Below are positions 38,134-49,381 of a stretch of DNA of 64,000 nt, in pieces (within the stretch, counting starts at the first letter, position 1; each line of letters opens with the position of its first letter). Position numbers and translations under genes: made by a program. The stretch comes from Picochlorum sp. 'celeri' (Eukaryota > Chlorophyta > Trebouxiophyceae), in contig JAACMV010000010.1 in NCBI GenBank assembly GCA_010909725.1, forward strand, positions 62,001-126,000, read 5' to 3'. The notes beneath the pieces are model-generated. The model searched no databases. It saw only the letters and a list, made by a program, of their open reading frames with translations, and was not told the origin of the DNA.

Positions 38134-38688
38134 TCAGTTGCGGGGCTGGTTGTGGGCGAGGAATTTGTTCTTGCACCAGAGTGACTGCATTTTGTGGTAC
38201 ATGCTGACAGGGTCTGACTTTCTGGCATGTTTGATGATTCTTCCCTTTGGCGGTGTTTCCTTCCTTTCTTGGTGTAGCGACTCGGTTTCTTCAGCGATAG
38301 CGTCATCTTCGGAAAGAATATTGACAGCAGAGCAGTGCCATGTGGTGTCCTGCTCCTTTTCTTCTTCTGCAATGAATGCATCAAGTGTATGTTGCAGAGA
38401 AGCAATCTCTTGTTCGATCACATTCAGCCTATGCTCCATCAATTGTCCTGCTGTCGCATCGCTCGTCTCAGTGGCACTTTTGGTGGTGGAGTGTATGTCC
38501 TCTATTGTGCTGGTGGTGGACTGCATTTCAGAGGTGTCAGAGTCATACATAATATCCTCTTGATCTGCAATGTAATCTACAAAGTTTTTAATTGTATTAG
38601 AAGATACTTTGAATCCACATGACCAAAGCTTTGCTCTGATGGATCTATCTACAGAGGTACCACCTCGTGTTGTTCTTTGTGCGCTCAT
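38134..38688 (-). CDS. HYLS1-like centriolar protein (tentative)
   Basis: Protein of 184 residues, mostly polar. Two short blocks recall HYLS1: an N-terminal helix (IRAKLWSCGFKVSSNTIKNFVDYIAD, like the family's L-x-x-L-G-Y-x-x-x-x-x-x-L-x-x-F-V motif) and a C-terminal box KSDPVSMYHKMQSLWCKNKFL, which fits the HYLS1 pattern K-[ST]-D-P-V-x-x-Y-x-x-x-x-x-x-W. HYLS1 is a centriole/basal body component needed for cilia. The middle is a variable Ser/Thr/Glu region with a possible coiled coil. The assignment is by motif only; if right, the alga is likely to make flagella at some stage. Confidence 0.45.
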   Translation of the reverse strand: MSAQRTTRGGTSVDRSIRAKLWSCGFKVSSNTIKNFVDYIADQEDIMYDSDTSEMQSTTSTIEDIHSTTKSATETSDATAGQLMEHRLNVIEQEIASLQHTLDAFIAEEEKEQDTTWHCSAVNILSEDDAIAEETESLHQERKETPPKGRIIKHARKSDPVSMYHKMQSLWCKNKFLAHNQPRN

Positions 38689-38860
38689 GTTGGCACTGTG
38701 AATAATAATAACTATAGGTGTAGTTTGTATGTAGAAGAAATGTGCTTTTTATTCGCAACGAGTTCGTTAAACAACAAGCTCATTAATTAATGTGTGCCCC
38801 TTGCTGACTCTGGTCAATCAAGTTTTGACTGATTAGAAAACAGACACATTCATATATCAA

Positions 38861-40185
38861 TTACACAGTATCATCGACAAGAATCGCTTCAGTCAAGGGT
38901 GGGAATGGGGATGTTTTGTGAACCACCATGACCTTGAGCTTGTGGCTAATATATCCCTTGACATACTTGCGAGCAATCAGATTTGCAGCAATGCACTCTA
39001 TCTCATCCATCTCAATATCTATCCCAGCAACCTGTAACGCTTTTTGAAAATACACGAGTGGTATTTGTGCAGCTTTTGCTTGGTCTTGCTGTGCATGAAT
39101 GAGCCATACTTTCCTCAAGAGCCTACGATACACAGCTGCTTGCAACTTTTCTAGCAGCAGGTAGGTCCCATCGCGTATCAATCTATTTCTCTGTTTCTTC
39201 ATCGAGTCATAAAACATTCCAATATTCCCTGATTTTAAAGAATCGGCAATTGGCATGTATGGCGCAAGGATATCTGAATAGTGCTGTGATAGCTGCGAGG
39301 AGGGTAGTTTCCCCAACAAGAGTCCCACTGGAATTAAATACTTCAAAATCAGCGCTTTATTCTTCTTTGCATTTTTATGACAATGGAGCAACGCATATTC
39401 TAATGACTCTTGCGCATCCTCGTACTTTTCATCAAACACAGCAAGCCTGCCCAAGTAGAATCTATAGGTGACCCTCTGTGATACAGGGAACACATCAAAC
39501 GGAGGAAATTGTTTACTCTCAACCGTACGTATTAGATTCTTGCACAGACGCAGGGTGTTCAACTTGAAGTATATTTTGATCGACACATTCACGATATCCA
39601 GCGCTGCAAGCTTTTTGTCTTTATTTCCAGGTGCCTGCAGAGACACACTGAAACACTTTCGCAGTTGGTCCCCACAATCCACCAACTTGCCCTGCTTCTT
39701 CCCTTGCACTTTCAACTGATCATCTCCTTTCTCCGCCACATCGCGAAGATTATGTACAACACTATACATGGGATGGACCAGCCACGAACCCTGATCTTCC
39801 CGAAACACTTTCAGAAATGGCTGCAACCCTGCAATCGCACTCTCGTACGCTTCCACATACTGTCCCTTCTCTAAACACACCAATGTCGACAAGTGACACT
39901 CTAAAAACTCGTCCCATGGGGACACCAGTCCCCTGCATACACCTCCTGAAGAAGCTCTCCAGTGTGGTTGCTGAGAAAGAACCGTCGCAACTGCCCTCCT
40001 TGACTGCTCATAATGCAACGACAGCAGTTCTCTCAGTTTGAAACCTGAATTTGATACATATGGAGTCATTATCAAGAATGTAGCCTGCGCTCGTTGCCAC
40101 AAAAGAAGCATTTGTTTGGAAACGTACCATTTTCTTGGCGAATAGAAGCAGCCACCGATCCTACGTACTGCTGTATCCCATTCAT
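38861..40185 (-). CDS. PCID2/Thp1-like PCI-domain protein (TREX-2 subunit)
   Basis: Protein of 413 residues from exons 40185-40128 and 40044-38861 with an 83-bp intron; the joined start MNGIQQYVGSVAASIRQENG-FKLRELLSL follows plant THP1/EER5. The TPR-like helices lead into the PCI domain: NLIRTVESKQFPPFDVFPVSQRVTYRFYLGRLAVFDEKYEDA, KNKALILKYLIPVGLLLGKLPS and the winged-helix end EIECIAANLIARKYVKGYISHKLKVMVV. TREX-2 couples transcription to mRNA export at nuclear pores. It is divergent from the GUP1-like gene. Confidence 0.93.
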
Positions 40186-40463
40186 CGTAAAAACTAGGTT
40201 TTATTCATCCATCGAATCCTACGTCAATCGACACCCATGAACAGGAATTTTGGGTTTTCAATATATCGAAATACGACATATTTTGATGCATTGTTCCGGT
40301 TGCCGGTGCTAGGGATTGTCCCTGGACACTCGATTTCATTTCAAAATCACTATATGAATCGGTTGATTGAGCGCTTGTGGTAGAATGAAGGATGAGAGAG
40401 CGCTCAGTGTTTGCTACCTGATACCAGCAAGTCTCAGTTGAGTTCATACTTGCCTGGTTAAGA

Positions 40464-42249
40464 ATGATCTCACACCTTGGCCATGGTGGTAGAGATGCTG
40501 TCTATGCATTGGTGCGTATGAATGTTGTCGTCACTGGTGTTTTTATGCAGCGTGTTATGTTTATGTGAGGCGTTTGACTCCAGGTTGTTCTGGTCTGCTT
40601 TGTGAAATTGGTGGTGGAGGGGTATTCCTTCTCAGCACAATTTGATCTCGGTGGGCCATGGGAAGGAAAGGCCCCACAGTTGCAGCAAGGATGGATTGGA
40701 GGAAGATCAGTGGTGCGTGGGCAACATTTCTGAGAGTGTCTTGCCGCTTTATTAAGATAATTGAAAAAGCTGGTATGCCTTGCAGGATCTCTCTGATGCA
40801 CAATGGAGGGGGTTTCGTTCATCGCTTCCTGCACTATCTATTGTATTTTTAGCTTTTGGAAGTATATCTCGGGTGTTTCGACATGGTTTTAGGATGGGAT
40901 ATAGGTATCGCATGATGTACATGCTTGCATGGTCAGTTGTCTTTTTGGCATACCTTCATGGTGCCTGTGCCCTTTATGTTCTGCTGCTTGTTACGTATAA
41001 CTGGGCTCTCACTCAAACATTGGTGGGTAAACATCGCACTGTAAGCATGGCATGCGTGTGGATCTCTAATGTGGTGCTGTTACTCATCATTAGGATTACA
41101 GATGGATTCTTGTCCATGTCTCCAGGTTTGTTTGCTGAATACAGGGGGGTGTTTCGTTGGGAAATATGCTACAATCTGACCATGTTGCGAATGATTAGTT
41201 ACTCCATGGACATGCTTTGGAGCGAGGACGATGAGGATGCTGGCGCTCGGAACACGGGGGCACCATCTTGTGAGGATGCTCGGCGGATACGTAGGCAAAA
41301 GTCTCTGGCATCAAAAGACTTGTATGGATACTTGCCATGTATGGCCCACGCATTGTACCCCCCTCTGTATATTGCTGGGCCTATTATATGTTACAATGAT
41401 TTCGTGTGGCAAGTGGTTGGTGCCGAGGAACACAAGGGTGCATCTCAGCATCCGTGGTGGGCCAGGCTCTCAGAGTCTGCATCCATTCGTCGAATACTGG
41501 TGTATCTCGGCCGATGTCTTCTGGATATCCTATGCATTGAAGTTCTTACCCATTTCATGTATTTTAACTCCATCGCAGTTCATAAAATAGGCCTAAAGTA
41601 TAAACCTCATGGCCTTGAGTATAACGCCCTGCAGGTGGCCATGACAGGGTGGTGGACACTGTCCTTCATGTGGCTCAAATTCACTGTGATTTGGAGATTT
41701 TTCAGAAGCGCTGCTTTAATTGAAGGGATAGACCCTCCGGAAAATATGAAGAAATGTTTTGCAATGAACTATGATGTTCAAGGGTTTTGGAAGAATTGGC
41801 ATGCATCATTCAACCAGTGGCTTGTGCGGTACATGTACATTCCATTCGGTGGTGCGCGAAATCAGGTATACGTGATCTGGCCGATTTTTTTCTTTGTCGC
41901 ATTATGGCATGATATTGATTGGAGGCTTTTGGGATGGGCATCACTCATGTGTCTGGCATTTCTGCCAGAGATTGTCATCAAGCATGATTTTGCCAATCAT
42001 CCTAGGTGGGACTGGTTGCGACGTCAACCAGATGTATTGGGAGTTGTTCAGGGAATGGTAGCATCGCTAAATATTGCAGCATTAATGTGCGGGAACATGG
42101 TGGGATTTGTCGTGGGATTGGATGGTCTCCTGCCTCTGATACAGGAATTGGTGTCATCCCCACTCTTGGTTATCACATCATTGACGAGTTTCTATTGCGC
42201 AGCAAGACTCATGTTTTCCTACCAGAACTATATATATTCAACAAGGTAA
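40464..42249 (+). CDS. GUP1/HHAT-like MBOAT acyltransferase
   Basis: Multi-pass ER membrane O-acyltransferase of 546 residues. Three exons: 40464-40511, 40584-40712 and 40786-42249, with introns of 72 and 73 bp. Exon 2 encodes the first membrane helix and a segment ending GWIGGRSV, which joins DLSDAQWRGFRSSLP, a GUP1 hallmark. The MBOAT core shows GFWKNWHASFNQWLVRYMYIPFGG and the catalytic His in FFFVALWHDIDWRL. Yeast Gup1 remodels GPI-anchor lipids; HHAT members palmitoylate proteins. The GUP1 reading is favoured by the DLSD motif and pairs functionally with the PIG-U-like gene, though the two are far apart. Confidence 0.88.
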
Positions 42250-42253
42250 TGGG

Positions 42254-43657
42254 CTAGTGCACCACAGATGCATTGACATGGACTATGCGTGTTGCATTGC
42301 AATCATTCTCTTCTCCCTTTGTGGGTACCTCTATCTCATGCTCTTCTTGCAGCGACAAACGATTCATCGCTTGAATACTATCGCTCTCTGCCTTCTGTCG
42401 AATGGCATCCAAATGCATAGTCAACGCTTCAATATGTGCCTCTCGAGCTCTCAGTTTCCCCTGGAGCTCCATTGCCTCAAACTCTTTTTCTGCCAGAGCC
42501 ACCTTCGTCTCTGCCAGTGTATGAATCAAAGCCTCAGTATTCGCAGTCATTCCTACTTGACCACTCTGCTGCAGCGTCGCCGACAAGTCTTGTTTCATCA
42601 TGGTCATCAATTGCTGTTCTGCAGTCTCCAACCGGCGCATCAGCACGTCTTTTGCCCTCTCTGCAGACACAGTACCCACGGTAATTTCACATGCTATCAA
42701 ATACACACGAATACAGTTGAAAAAGCACGTACGCAGATTATCAATCTCAATACCTCTCTGCAGTGCCACTGATGCCTCTGAAAATGCCCTGGCCCTGGCC
42801 TCCTCACACTGCTTTGTCATCCTCTTCAGCTTTCTCAGCAGAGATGCATCATCGCCATTTTCTACGCCGGTATCAGATGACTGGTTCACCATACTCGACG
42901 ACATGGTTGACGTTGGTGTGGAATAGTCTTGGTCCACAGGCATCATTTTTTTCAGCATTGGAGTCCCATTCACATGCCCATCCACATACTCTGCTTCCGG
43001 CGTTTGACAATCAGACCCCTGCGCCTCCTCCTCCACAAGCTGAGGCAACGACGAATCCCCATCCACCTTGGACATGGTCATCCGCAGATTCATACATCCT
43101 CGTGGATTCAAAGGCACCTTGAGAATGCCATCTTCTGTGTCCTCTCCATCCGTGTGTTCACGCATGATCAGATCCGACAGATTGATATATCCAGACGCAA
43201 TCGTCGTACCGAAATCTGTAGGCAGCCCATCGGGCCCTATCGGCACCAGCTGGACAAACAACTTGAGATACTTGGCCTTGACCTCATCCTCCCCAATCTT
43301 TTCAAAGCAACATGTCTGCACACCCACCACCCTGGTTGATTACATGAAATCTTCCATTACCATTGGCATCAAGAGCACATACCTGGCTACTGCATGCATC
43401 CCAATACACAATCCCATGCTCCCAGACTTCCCCAGTCTCTGAGAGATAGAACATGTCATTCCTCTTCCACATGAAACTAACAAGTGCCCCTTCCTCAACA
43501 TCCAAACCCTCTGTAAAATAATATTAAAAATAGTCAAGAACATATAGAATGCGTGTAGAAGACGCAGAAAGGCTATGACTCGTAAACGTCCTTCCAACCA
43601 CCTACCCGCGCCAATTGCCTCTATGCCAACCTCATACGGTATCTCCTCCTTTTTCAT
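42254..43657 (-). CDS. NT-C2 domain protein with C-terminal coiled coil (PMI1/EEIG-type)
   Basis: Protein of 389 residues from four exons: 43657-43606, 43510-43383, 43315-42733 and 42660-42254 (introns 95, 67 and 72 bp). The N-terminal about 150 residues form an NT-C2 domain: VSFMWKRNDMFYLSETGEVWEHGIVYWD, FVQLVPIGPDGLPTDFGTTIASGYINLSDL and KVPLNPRGCMNLRMTM. NT-C2 domains often tether proteins to membranes or actin; plant PMI1-type proteins act in chloroplast movement. A Ser/Thr-rich linker precedes a long coiled coil (about 210-360). The last intron is a multiple of three without a stop, so retention would keep the frame. Function is not proven. Confidence 0.75.
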
Positions 43658-43825
43658 CTCTATGCGTGTTCTATATCTATTAATATTAATCTATTAACAA
43701 TATACAGCGACTATAGACTGCGTTGTGGTATCATGGCATCGAAATTCCTTAATATGATGATTATAGTACACAGAACTCGTTCATCACGTCTGACATCAAC
43801 CCAGATGGAGGGATTTGCCTTGTCA

Positions 43826-45403
43826 TCACCGAGGGGGTGCCTGTGCCAAGAGATTCTGGCGCTCTCCCGCGTCTTCTTCTTCTTCTTCCACGTCACCACT
43901 GAATCCAAGGCCACCATCTGGGCTGCCGTCTTCTATGATGAGATCCTCCATACTGCTGCTCCCACCATACAGCGTGTACAAGTGGGCTTTGAAATCCTCT
44001 GGTGTCATGGAGGAATACTGACACCACCCTTGTTCACGAGCATACTGTAGTAATGGATACAACAGAGATCCTACCAATACAGCAGCTATCGTGAATACCA
44101 GTACTTCCCATTGGCCCTGAATGATTGGGAGGAGCAACATGAGGCCCAACAGCAGCATGGCTGGTGTGAGCATGGCAACGCACCCCATGGTGGACAATGG
44201 GACTCGAAAAGGCCTATTCAGGTCAGGATACTTGATCCGAAGCCACAAGAATGCTAAGAATTCCAAGAGTTCTGCCATACAATATACTATATTTAAAAGC
44301 TGCACGATTTCCAGAAAGTCGAAACTGGCCATGGTCATGATGCCCAGTGAACTACACAAGATTGCCATGGTGGGGGTTCCATGCTCACTTCTACGGGCAA
44401 AGATTTCGGGAATAAACCCCCTCTCCGCCATACCTAACAACTGATATGAATCTGTACTCATCTCAGCCTGGAACTGCCCCAGCTGACTCACAGCCGCAGC
44501 CATCACCACCCACCACGCTAGCCACGATCCCCCAACCTTGTCAGCCACACCAGCAAAGTACCCCAGCGTCCAATCCCCTGATGTCGATACCACACCAATA
44601 CCTATCAACAACGGAAGAAGATACGCCAGCACCACCAGCACCACCGCAATACCCAAAGCCTTTGGGAATGTCTTTCCAGGAGACTCCACCTCCCCTGCCA
44701 AGGTGGACACTGTATCCCAATAATTCAGATTCCAAAACATCACATTCAGAAAAGGAATCCATTGAATACTATTCCAATCTCCAATTTCAAACCAATTCTT
44801 TGGATCCACATGAGGAATACCAGCCAAGCACATGATGATGAAGGGCAGGAGGGTAAACACTGTCATCCCAATGGCAGCATTCCCAACCACATGCAACCCC
44901 CTATAATTCAAATACGTCAACCCCATGTTCACTCCAACCAGGACAACCACTCGCAATATACCTCCCTCCAATACAGGAACAACCTGCTGCAAATACGTGA
45001 GGAAAATAACCGGATACACCGCGTTATCCGTCACCCCGCTCAACCACTTCCAAAAACCCTCCTGAAACCCCCACCAAGGACCAAATGCTGCAGTCACCCA
45101 TGCCACAAATCCGCTGTTCTCAGGGAACGCTGTCGCTAATTCAGAGGTAATGAGCGCCTCAGGAACACTCCATACAAGAGGCAACACCATAAATCCCAGA
45201 ATTGCCAACAGAGCCCCTCCGGCACGCACCGCATCCTCAATCCCGAATGGCCCCCCAGACACATCATAGAATATCAATGCGATCAATGGGAGCATCGTTA
45301 AAGGCTTTGACTTCTTCATAGCCAATCCAGTGGGCTGGAATCCACCGCTACTCCCAGGCAAGGAGGTGGTTGGACCACGCACCCGAGGAGATTGCACATT
45401 CAT
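43826..45403 (-). CDS. APC-superfamily amino acid/polyamine transporter (plant PUT type)
   Basis: Twelve-helix transporter of 525 residues. It starts with a Ser/Pro-rich tail then KPLTMLPLIALIFYDVSGGPFGIEDAVRAGGALLA, the GGPFGxE signature of plant polyamine uptake transporters and LAT relatives. Other conserved stretches are FPENSGFVAWVTAAFGPWWGFQEGFWKW, NVMFWNLNYWDTVSTLAGEVE and LAYLLPLLIGIGV. Plant members carry polyamines and paraquat at the plasma membrane or Golgi. The C-terminus is acidic. It is divergent from TIM21. Confidence 0.92.
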   Translation of the reverse strand: MNVQSPRVRGPTTSLPGSSGGFQPTGLAMKKSKPLTMLPLIALIFYDVSGGPFGIEDAVRAGGALLAILGFMVLPLVWSVPEALITSELATAFPENSGFVAWVTAAFGPWWGFQEGFWKWLSGVTDNAVYPVIFLTYLQQVVPVLEGGILRVVVLVGVNMGLTYLNYRGLHVVGNAAIGMTVFTLLPFIIMCLAGIPHVDPKNWFEIGDWNSIQWIPFLNVMFWNLNYWDTVSTLAGEVESPGKTFPKALGIAVVLVVLAYLLPLLIGIGVVSTSGDWTLGYFAGVADKVGGSWLAWWVVMAAAVSQLGQFQAEMSTDSYQLLGMAERGFIPEIFARRSEHGTPTMAILCSSLGIMTMASFDFLEIVQLLNIVYCMAELLEFLAFLWLRIKYPDLNRPFRVPLSTMGCVAMLTPAMLLLGLMLLLPIIQGQWEVLVFTIAAVLVGSLLYPLLQYAREQGWCQYSSMTPEDFKAHLYTLYGGSSSMEDLIIEDGSPDGGLGFSGDVEEEEEDAGERQNLLAQAPPR

Positions 45404-45637
45404 CCTGTATCCCCGGCCTATGCTACGAATCCAGTGTGATATATGCCATCATGATTACTATATACGTAAAAGTATACCTATACTTCTAGGATTGTCTGAC
45501 TATGACAATCATGGAGACAATGAATTTGTATATACATAATGTATTCATTTAGGGAGAGAAATGCATTCAAAATACGGAATAATCCTACGAATACCAAACC
45601 TTCTCTGTGTGATTGTTGCTATTTATGTAGAATAATA

Positions 45638-46639
45638 ATGTCACGGAAGGGTTCATTGCTCACACTGTTTAGAAACAGCGCGGCTGTGGCTGTGGCTGCC
45701 GTTGCTGAAGGTGGGACAGCGTCATCATCAGCTAGCGTTGTTCATGGATTGTTCGGTACGCTTTGATCACCTTGGGCATATTGATGGTATCGATGGGTTT
45801 TAGTATGTAATAATTTCACCTTTATAGGATTATCGGTGCCTTCGTCAGGATATATGCCTGTAACGATGCGGCAAGGCTTGGGACCAGGTGGGGGGTGGTG
45901 GAGACGCTGCTTGTCTTCTTCTTCTTCTTCTTCCTTCTTGCCTCGCGATACTGGACATTGTATCCAGAGGAGTCTTAGCAGCAGTTATAGTAGTAGTCTA
46001 TGTTCGATGCGGCAGCATGGTGGTAGAGGATATTGGATTGAGGAGCGGCAGTTCAGCACGAGTAGTAGCAATAGAGGGGATGCAAAACATCAGCATGGTG
46101 GTGATGGATCGTCTGATCGCAAGGACTCAAGCAAAGATTTGGTGATCGACGATGAGGAGGAGTTTAGTGCTATTACAGACAAGATTCCTCAGCGTCCAAT
46201 GTCAGTGGTGGAGGGGACATCCTACACCCTGGTGATTATCGCAGCGCTCGGGTTTGCAGCGGCCGTGCTGTATGCTGCGTTTTCGGAGCTTTTATTTTCC
46301 CCCAAAGAATACACATGTTATTCCAAAGCTTTGGCGAGGATTGAAGATGATCCTCGGGTGACTATTCGGTTGGGAAGCCCTATTCATGCCTATGGGACAG
46401 AGTCTCGTAATAGATCAGCTCGTCAGCGCATTCCTCACCGTATCTATAATGATGCGAATGGAGTTGAGCATGTTCAGTTGCAGTTTCATGCCAAGGGTCC
46501 CTCTGGAAGGGCTGTTGTGCATGCGGATATGTACAAGGAGGGGCAGGAATATAAATATCATTACTTGTACCTGACCGTGGAGAGTCCATTGCCGCAGCAG
46601 GTTGTCCTGATTCGTCCACACCAGCCTGATAATGAATAA
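45638..46639 (+). CDS. Mitochondrial import protein TIM21
   Basis: Inner-membrane protein linking the TIM23 presequence translocase to TOM and respiratory complexes. Protein of 309 residues. Exon 1 45638-45755 and exon 2 45828-46639, intron 72 bp (GTACGC...ATAG). The N-terminus is Ala/Ser/Arg-rich and long, a likely mitochondrial presequence. One membrane helix (YTLVIIAALGFAAAVLYAAF) precedes the intermembrane-space domain: DDPRVTIRLGSPIHAYG, RIPHRIYNDANGVEHVQLQFHAKGPSG and AVVHADMYKEGQEYKYHYLYL, which are the TIM21 landmarks. NOP9 starts 23 bp after the stop. Confidence 0.92.
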
Positions 46640-46662
46640 TACTTTTTACATGTAGAACTAGA

Positions 46663-48640
46663 ATGGAGCGATACAGTCGATTAGATTCAGAAACGCAATC
46701 ATACTTTCGAGAGGTTGACGCTCATTTTAAAACACTCGTGGAGGATGGATCGTCGTCTGAGGAGCAGGAGATACTGATTGGGAATGTCTTTGAAGAGATT
46801 CAGGGGAGGGAAGTGGATATTGTGACGGATGCAGAGTGTAGTCGGATCGTCGAGGCTTTGATTGGTCATGCATCGCATGCGCAATTGAAACAGTTTGCTG
46901 GGATTTGTATCAAGGACGATAATCTGGGTCTTATATGTACATCGTAGGTTATCTATGTGTTCTGATGGCTTACTTAATGGGTACTGAGTGGAATTGTGGT
47001 GCAGGGGTCCATTTGGGTCTCATGTGTTGGAGACGTTGCTGGATACGATTGTGAGGCGAATGTACTATGACCGTTGGGAATTGGATGATGTGCTGGAGGA
47101 GTTTACGGACGTGGCGTGTGCGCATTTGTTTGATATGATTAGTTCAAAGTATGGATCTTTTGTTGGGAGGAGGTTGGTGGGTGTGTTGTGTGGAGAGCTG
47201 AGGGATCCATCCTCGTCGCAGAAGAACAGGAAGAATGCACAAAGCGATAATAGATCGTATGCTCATGGTGCGAGGATGAATCTTGCGAAAAAGGTGGATG
47301 GTGGGCAGGGGAGTGGTCCATCGGTTGCCCCAAGGGTGGATTTGTTGGACAAGGTGTGCAAGCAATTTGTATCGGATGAGGTGACGGTGAAGGATATTCA
47401 CGATTTACAGACGAGTCCTTTCGCTGGTCCGTTTTTAAAGGCATTATTGGAGGGTGTTGGGCGAGTAGGGGATGAGCAGCTGCGATCAGATGTTGTTATA
47501 TGTTTGCTTGGAGGGAATCCTGCCGTTGGTGCTGATTCTATCACGTCTGATACGCTGTATAGATTGATGACGGATAGATCTGGCAGTCATATAGTGGAGG
47601 CGGCTCTGTTGGCTGCCCCTGATGGGTTGTTTAGCAAGCTGTGTACGAATGGTTTTAAAGGAAGACTTCCAGCATTAGCACAGCATCCATCGGCCAATTT
47701 TACGGTCCAAGCAGCCATTGCTCATGTGAAAAAATCGCAGCAATTGAAACGAATGTTTGAAGATTTGAAGGATTGTTTTGGTGGGTTGCTGTTGGGTCGG
47801 AGAGGAGGGGTGGTGACTGTGTTGCTTGCTGCAGCTGCAAGATTGAATTGTTTGCAGTCCGAGTGTTCCAAAACGTTATGGGATGCATTGAATACGTCAT
47901 TTAAAGAGGCAAAAACGCCGTTGCATAGTCTGATCACCCTGGATACGACTGTGGAGCTTGGTGGGCAGACTGGCAGGCTTTCTCCGCTGGGGTGTGCAGC
48001 GCTGGTGTCTCTCTTCCAGTACCCAAAGGGTATGGCTGTTGAGTGGAATAAGGCGTTAGAGAATCTTTCAAAAAAGGAGGTTGCACAGATTGCCTTGGAT
48101 GCTGGAGGATGTAGAGTGCTGGAAGCATATTTGCAGCATGAAGACACAGGGGCACGACGGGCGCATGACCTTATCAGGAAAATTGACGGGGCGTGGGCAG
48201 ATGTTGCGTCATTTGGGTCTGGAAATAAATTTGTAGATACATGCTTTGGAATAGCTGGAGCAGCAGAGAAGAAACAGATCGCCCTGGAACTCGCACAGGC
48301 AGAGGAACGGATTGCTGGTACACATCGTGGACCTGCTCTTCTTCAGAGGTGCCGGGTTGATGATGTGAAGAAGGATGAGAAAGGATGGGAGCATCGCTTT
48401 GAATCTGTAGAAGCAACGAAGAAGGAATTTGAAGATTTATTCGGGTCCAATGATTCAAAGGACACACAGCAAGCCTTGTTATCATCAGACAAACAGGACA
48501 AGAAGAAGAAGAAGAAAAAGATGCAGAAGGAGCAGGACAAAGAAACAAAAAAGAAGGAGAAGAAGAAAAAGAAGAGGGACGAACATGAAGACACTAGTAG
48601 CAGCAAGAAAAAGAGCAAAAAGAAGAGCAAGAAGGAGTAG
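46663..48640 (+). CDS. NOP9-like Pumilio-repeat nucleolar protein
   Basis: RNA-binding protein for 18S rRNA maturation, 638 residues. Exons 46663-46943 and 47005-48640 flank a 61-bp intron; the joint gives GLICTSGPFGSHVLETLLD, a Pumilio-like repeat typical of NOP9. Further repeats are SSKYGSFVGRRLVGVLCG, LQTSPFAGPFLKALLEG, MTDRSGSHIVEAALLA, AQHPSANFTVQAAIAHV and LDAGGCRVLEAYLQH. The last about 55 residues are a Lys/Glu tail with several lysine runs, fitting nucleolar targeting. The poly(A) signal TGTAA at 48674 lies inside the convergent PII gene. Confidence 0.9.
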
Positions 48641-48657
48641 GGATATCAAAGTTGTAT

Positions 48658-49374
48658 TTACAATGTGCTTTTCTGTAAATCTGACATACCACCAGCCATG
48701 CGCTCAGCTACAGCACCAGTCTCACCAGTACGCACTCGAACTACTTCTGCAACAGGGTGCACAAAAATTTTCCCATCCCCAACCTCTCCTGTATAACATG
48801 ACGTACAAATGAGACGGACAACAGCATCCACCTGTGCCCTCGCCACAACAATATCAATTCTACTCTTATCTACCAACAAATTCCCGATACCCCCAAACTC
48901 GGTCCCTCTAAATCTCTCTCGAGATCCTCCCTGAACTCCAGCACCAAGCACATCCGACACCGTCATGCCACGAATGCCAGCAGAATTCAAAACTTCCACC
49001 AACTTTGGAATCCTCCAGGGCCTGACGATTGCCTCAACTCTGAAGAACTTGCAGTCTGGAAACGAATCCAAATCACACGTTATCGACTCAAGCGCCTCAT
49101 ATGGATTACTAGCTGTGCTCGATGCGCAAATCGAGTCCAAACCAGACTGACGCATGTGGTGCAGCTGACGAGGCCTGCCCTCAAACGTATACATAGCGAC
49201 TCTGCACCATCTCCATGAATCTCTCATACCGCATTTTTGGTGCATAGATCTCACGCTATGCCGAAAGGCCATGCATTCGCACCTATTTCCTAGAACACCG
49301 ACATGGGCAACCAAAGCCCTAGCCCCTGTCTGTGCCCTGACTGCCCCCTGCGTACCCGATCTGATCACTCTCAT
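48658..49374 (-). CDS. PII nitrogen/carbon signalling protein, plastid-type
   Basis: GlnB-like sensor of 2-oxoglutarate and ATP/ADP, 238 residues with a leader of about 120. The PII domain starts [37 protein letters not shown]; the T-loop reads [14 protein letters not shown]; the B-loop and C-terminus read [32 protein letters not shown] further C-terminal extension resembles the Q-loop region of green-lineage PII, which controls NAGK. Tyr51 of bacteria is replaced, as in plants. The start is chosen at ATG 49374, just 7 bp after the ALG8 stop; an internal ATG at 49272 is a possible later start. The stop is within TGTAA. Confidence 0.93.
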   Translation of the reverse strand: MRVIRSGTQGAVRAQTGARALVAHVGVLGNRCECMAFRHSVRSMHQKCGMRDSWRWCRVAMYTFEGRPRQLHHMRQSGLDSICASSTASNPYEALESITCDLDSFPDCKFFRVEAIVRPWRIPKLVEVLNSAGIRGMTVSDVLGAGVQGGSRERFRGTEFGGIGNLLVDKSRIDIVVARAQVDAVVRLICTSCYTGEVGDGKIFVHPVAEVVRVRTGETGAVAERMAGGMSDLQKSTL

Positions 49375-49381
49375 CCTTGTC

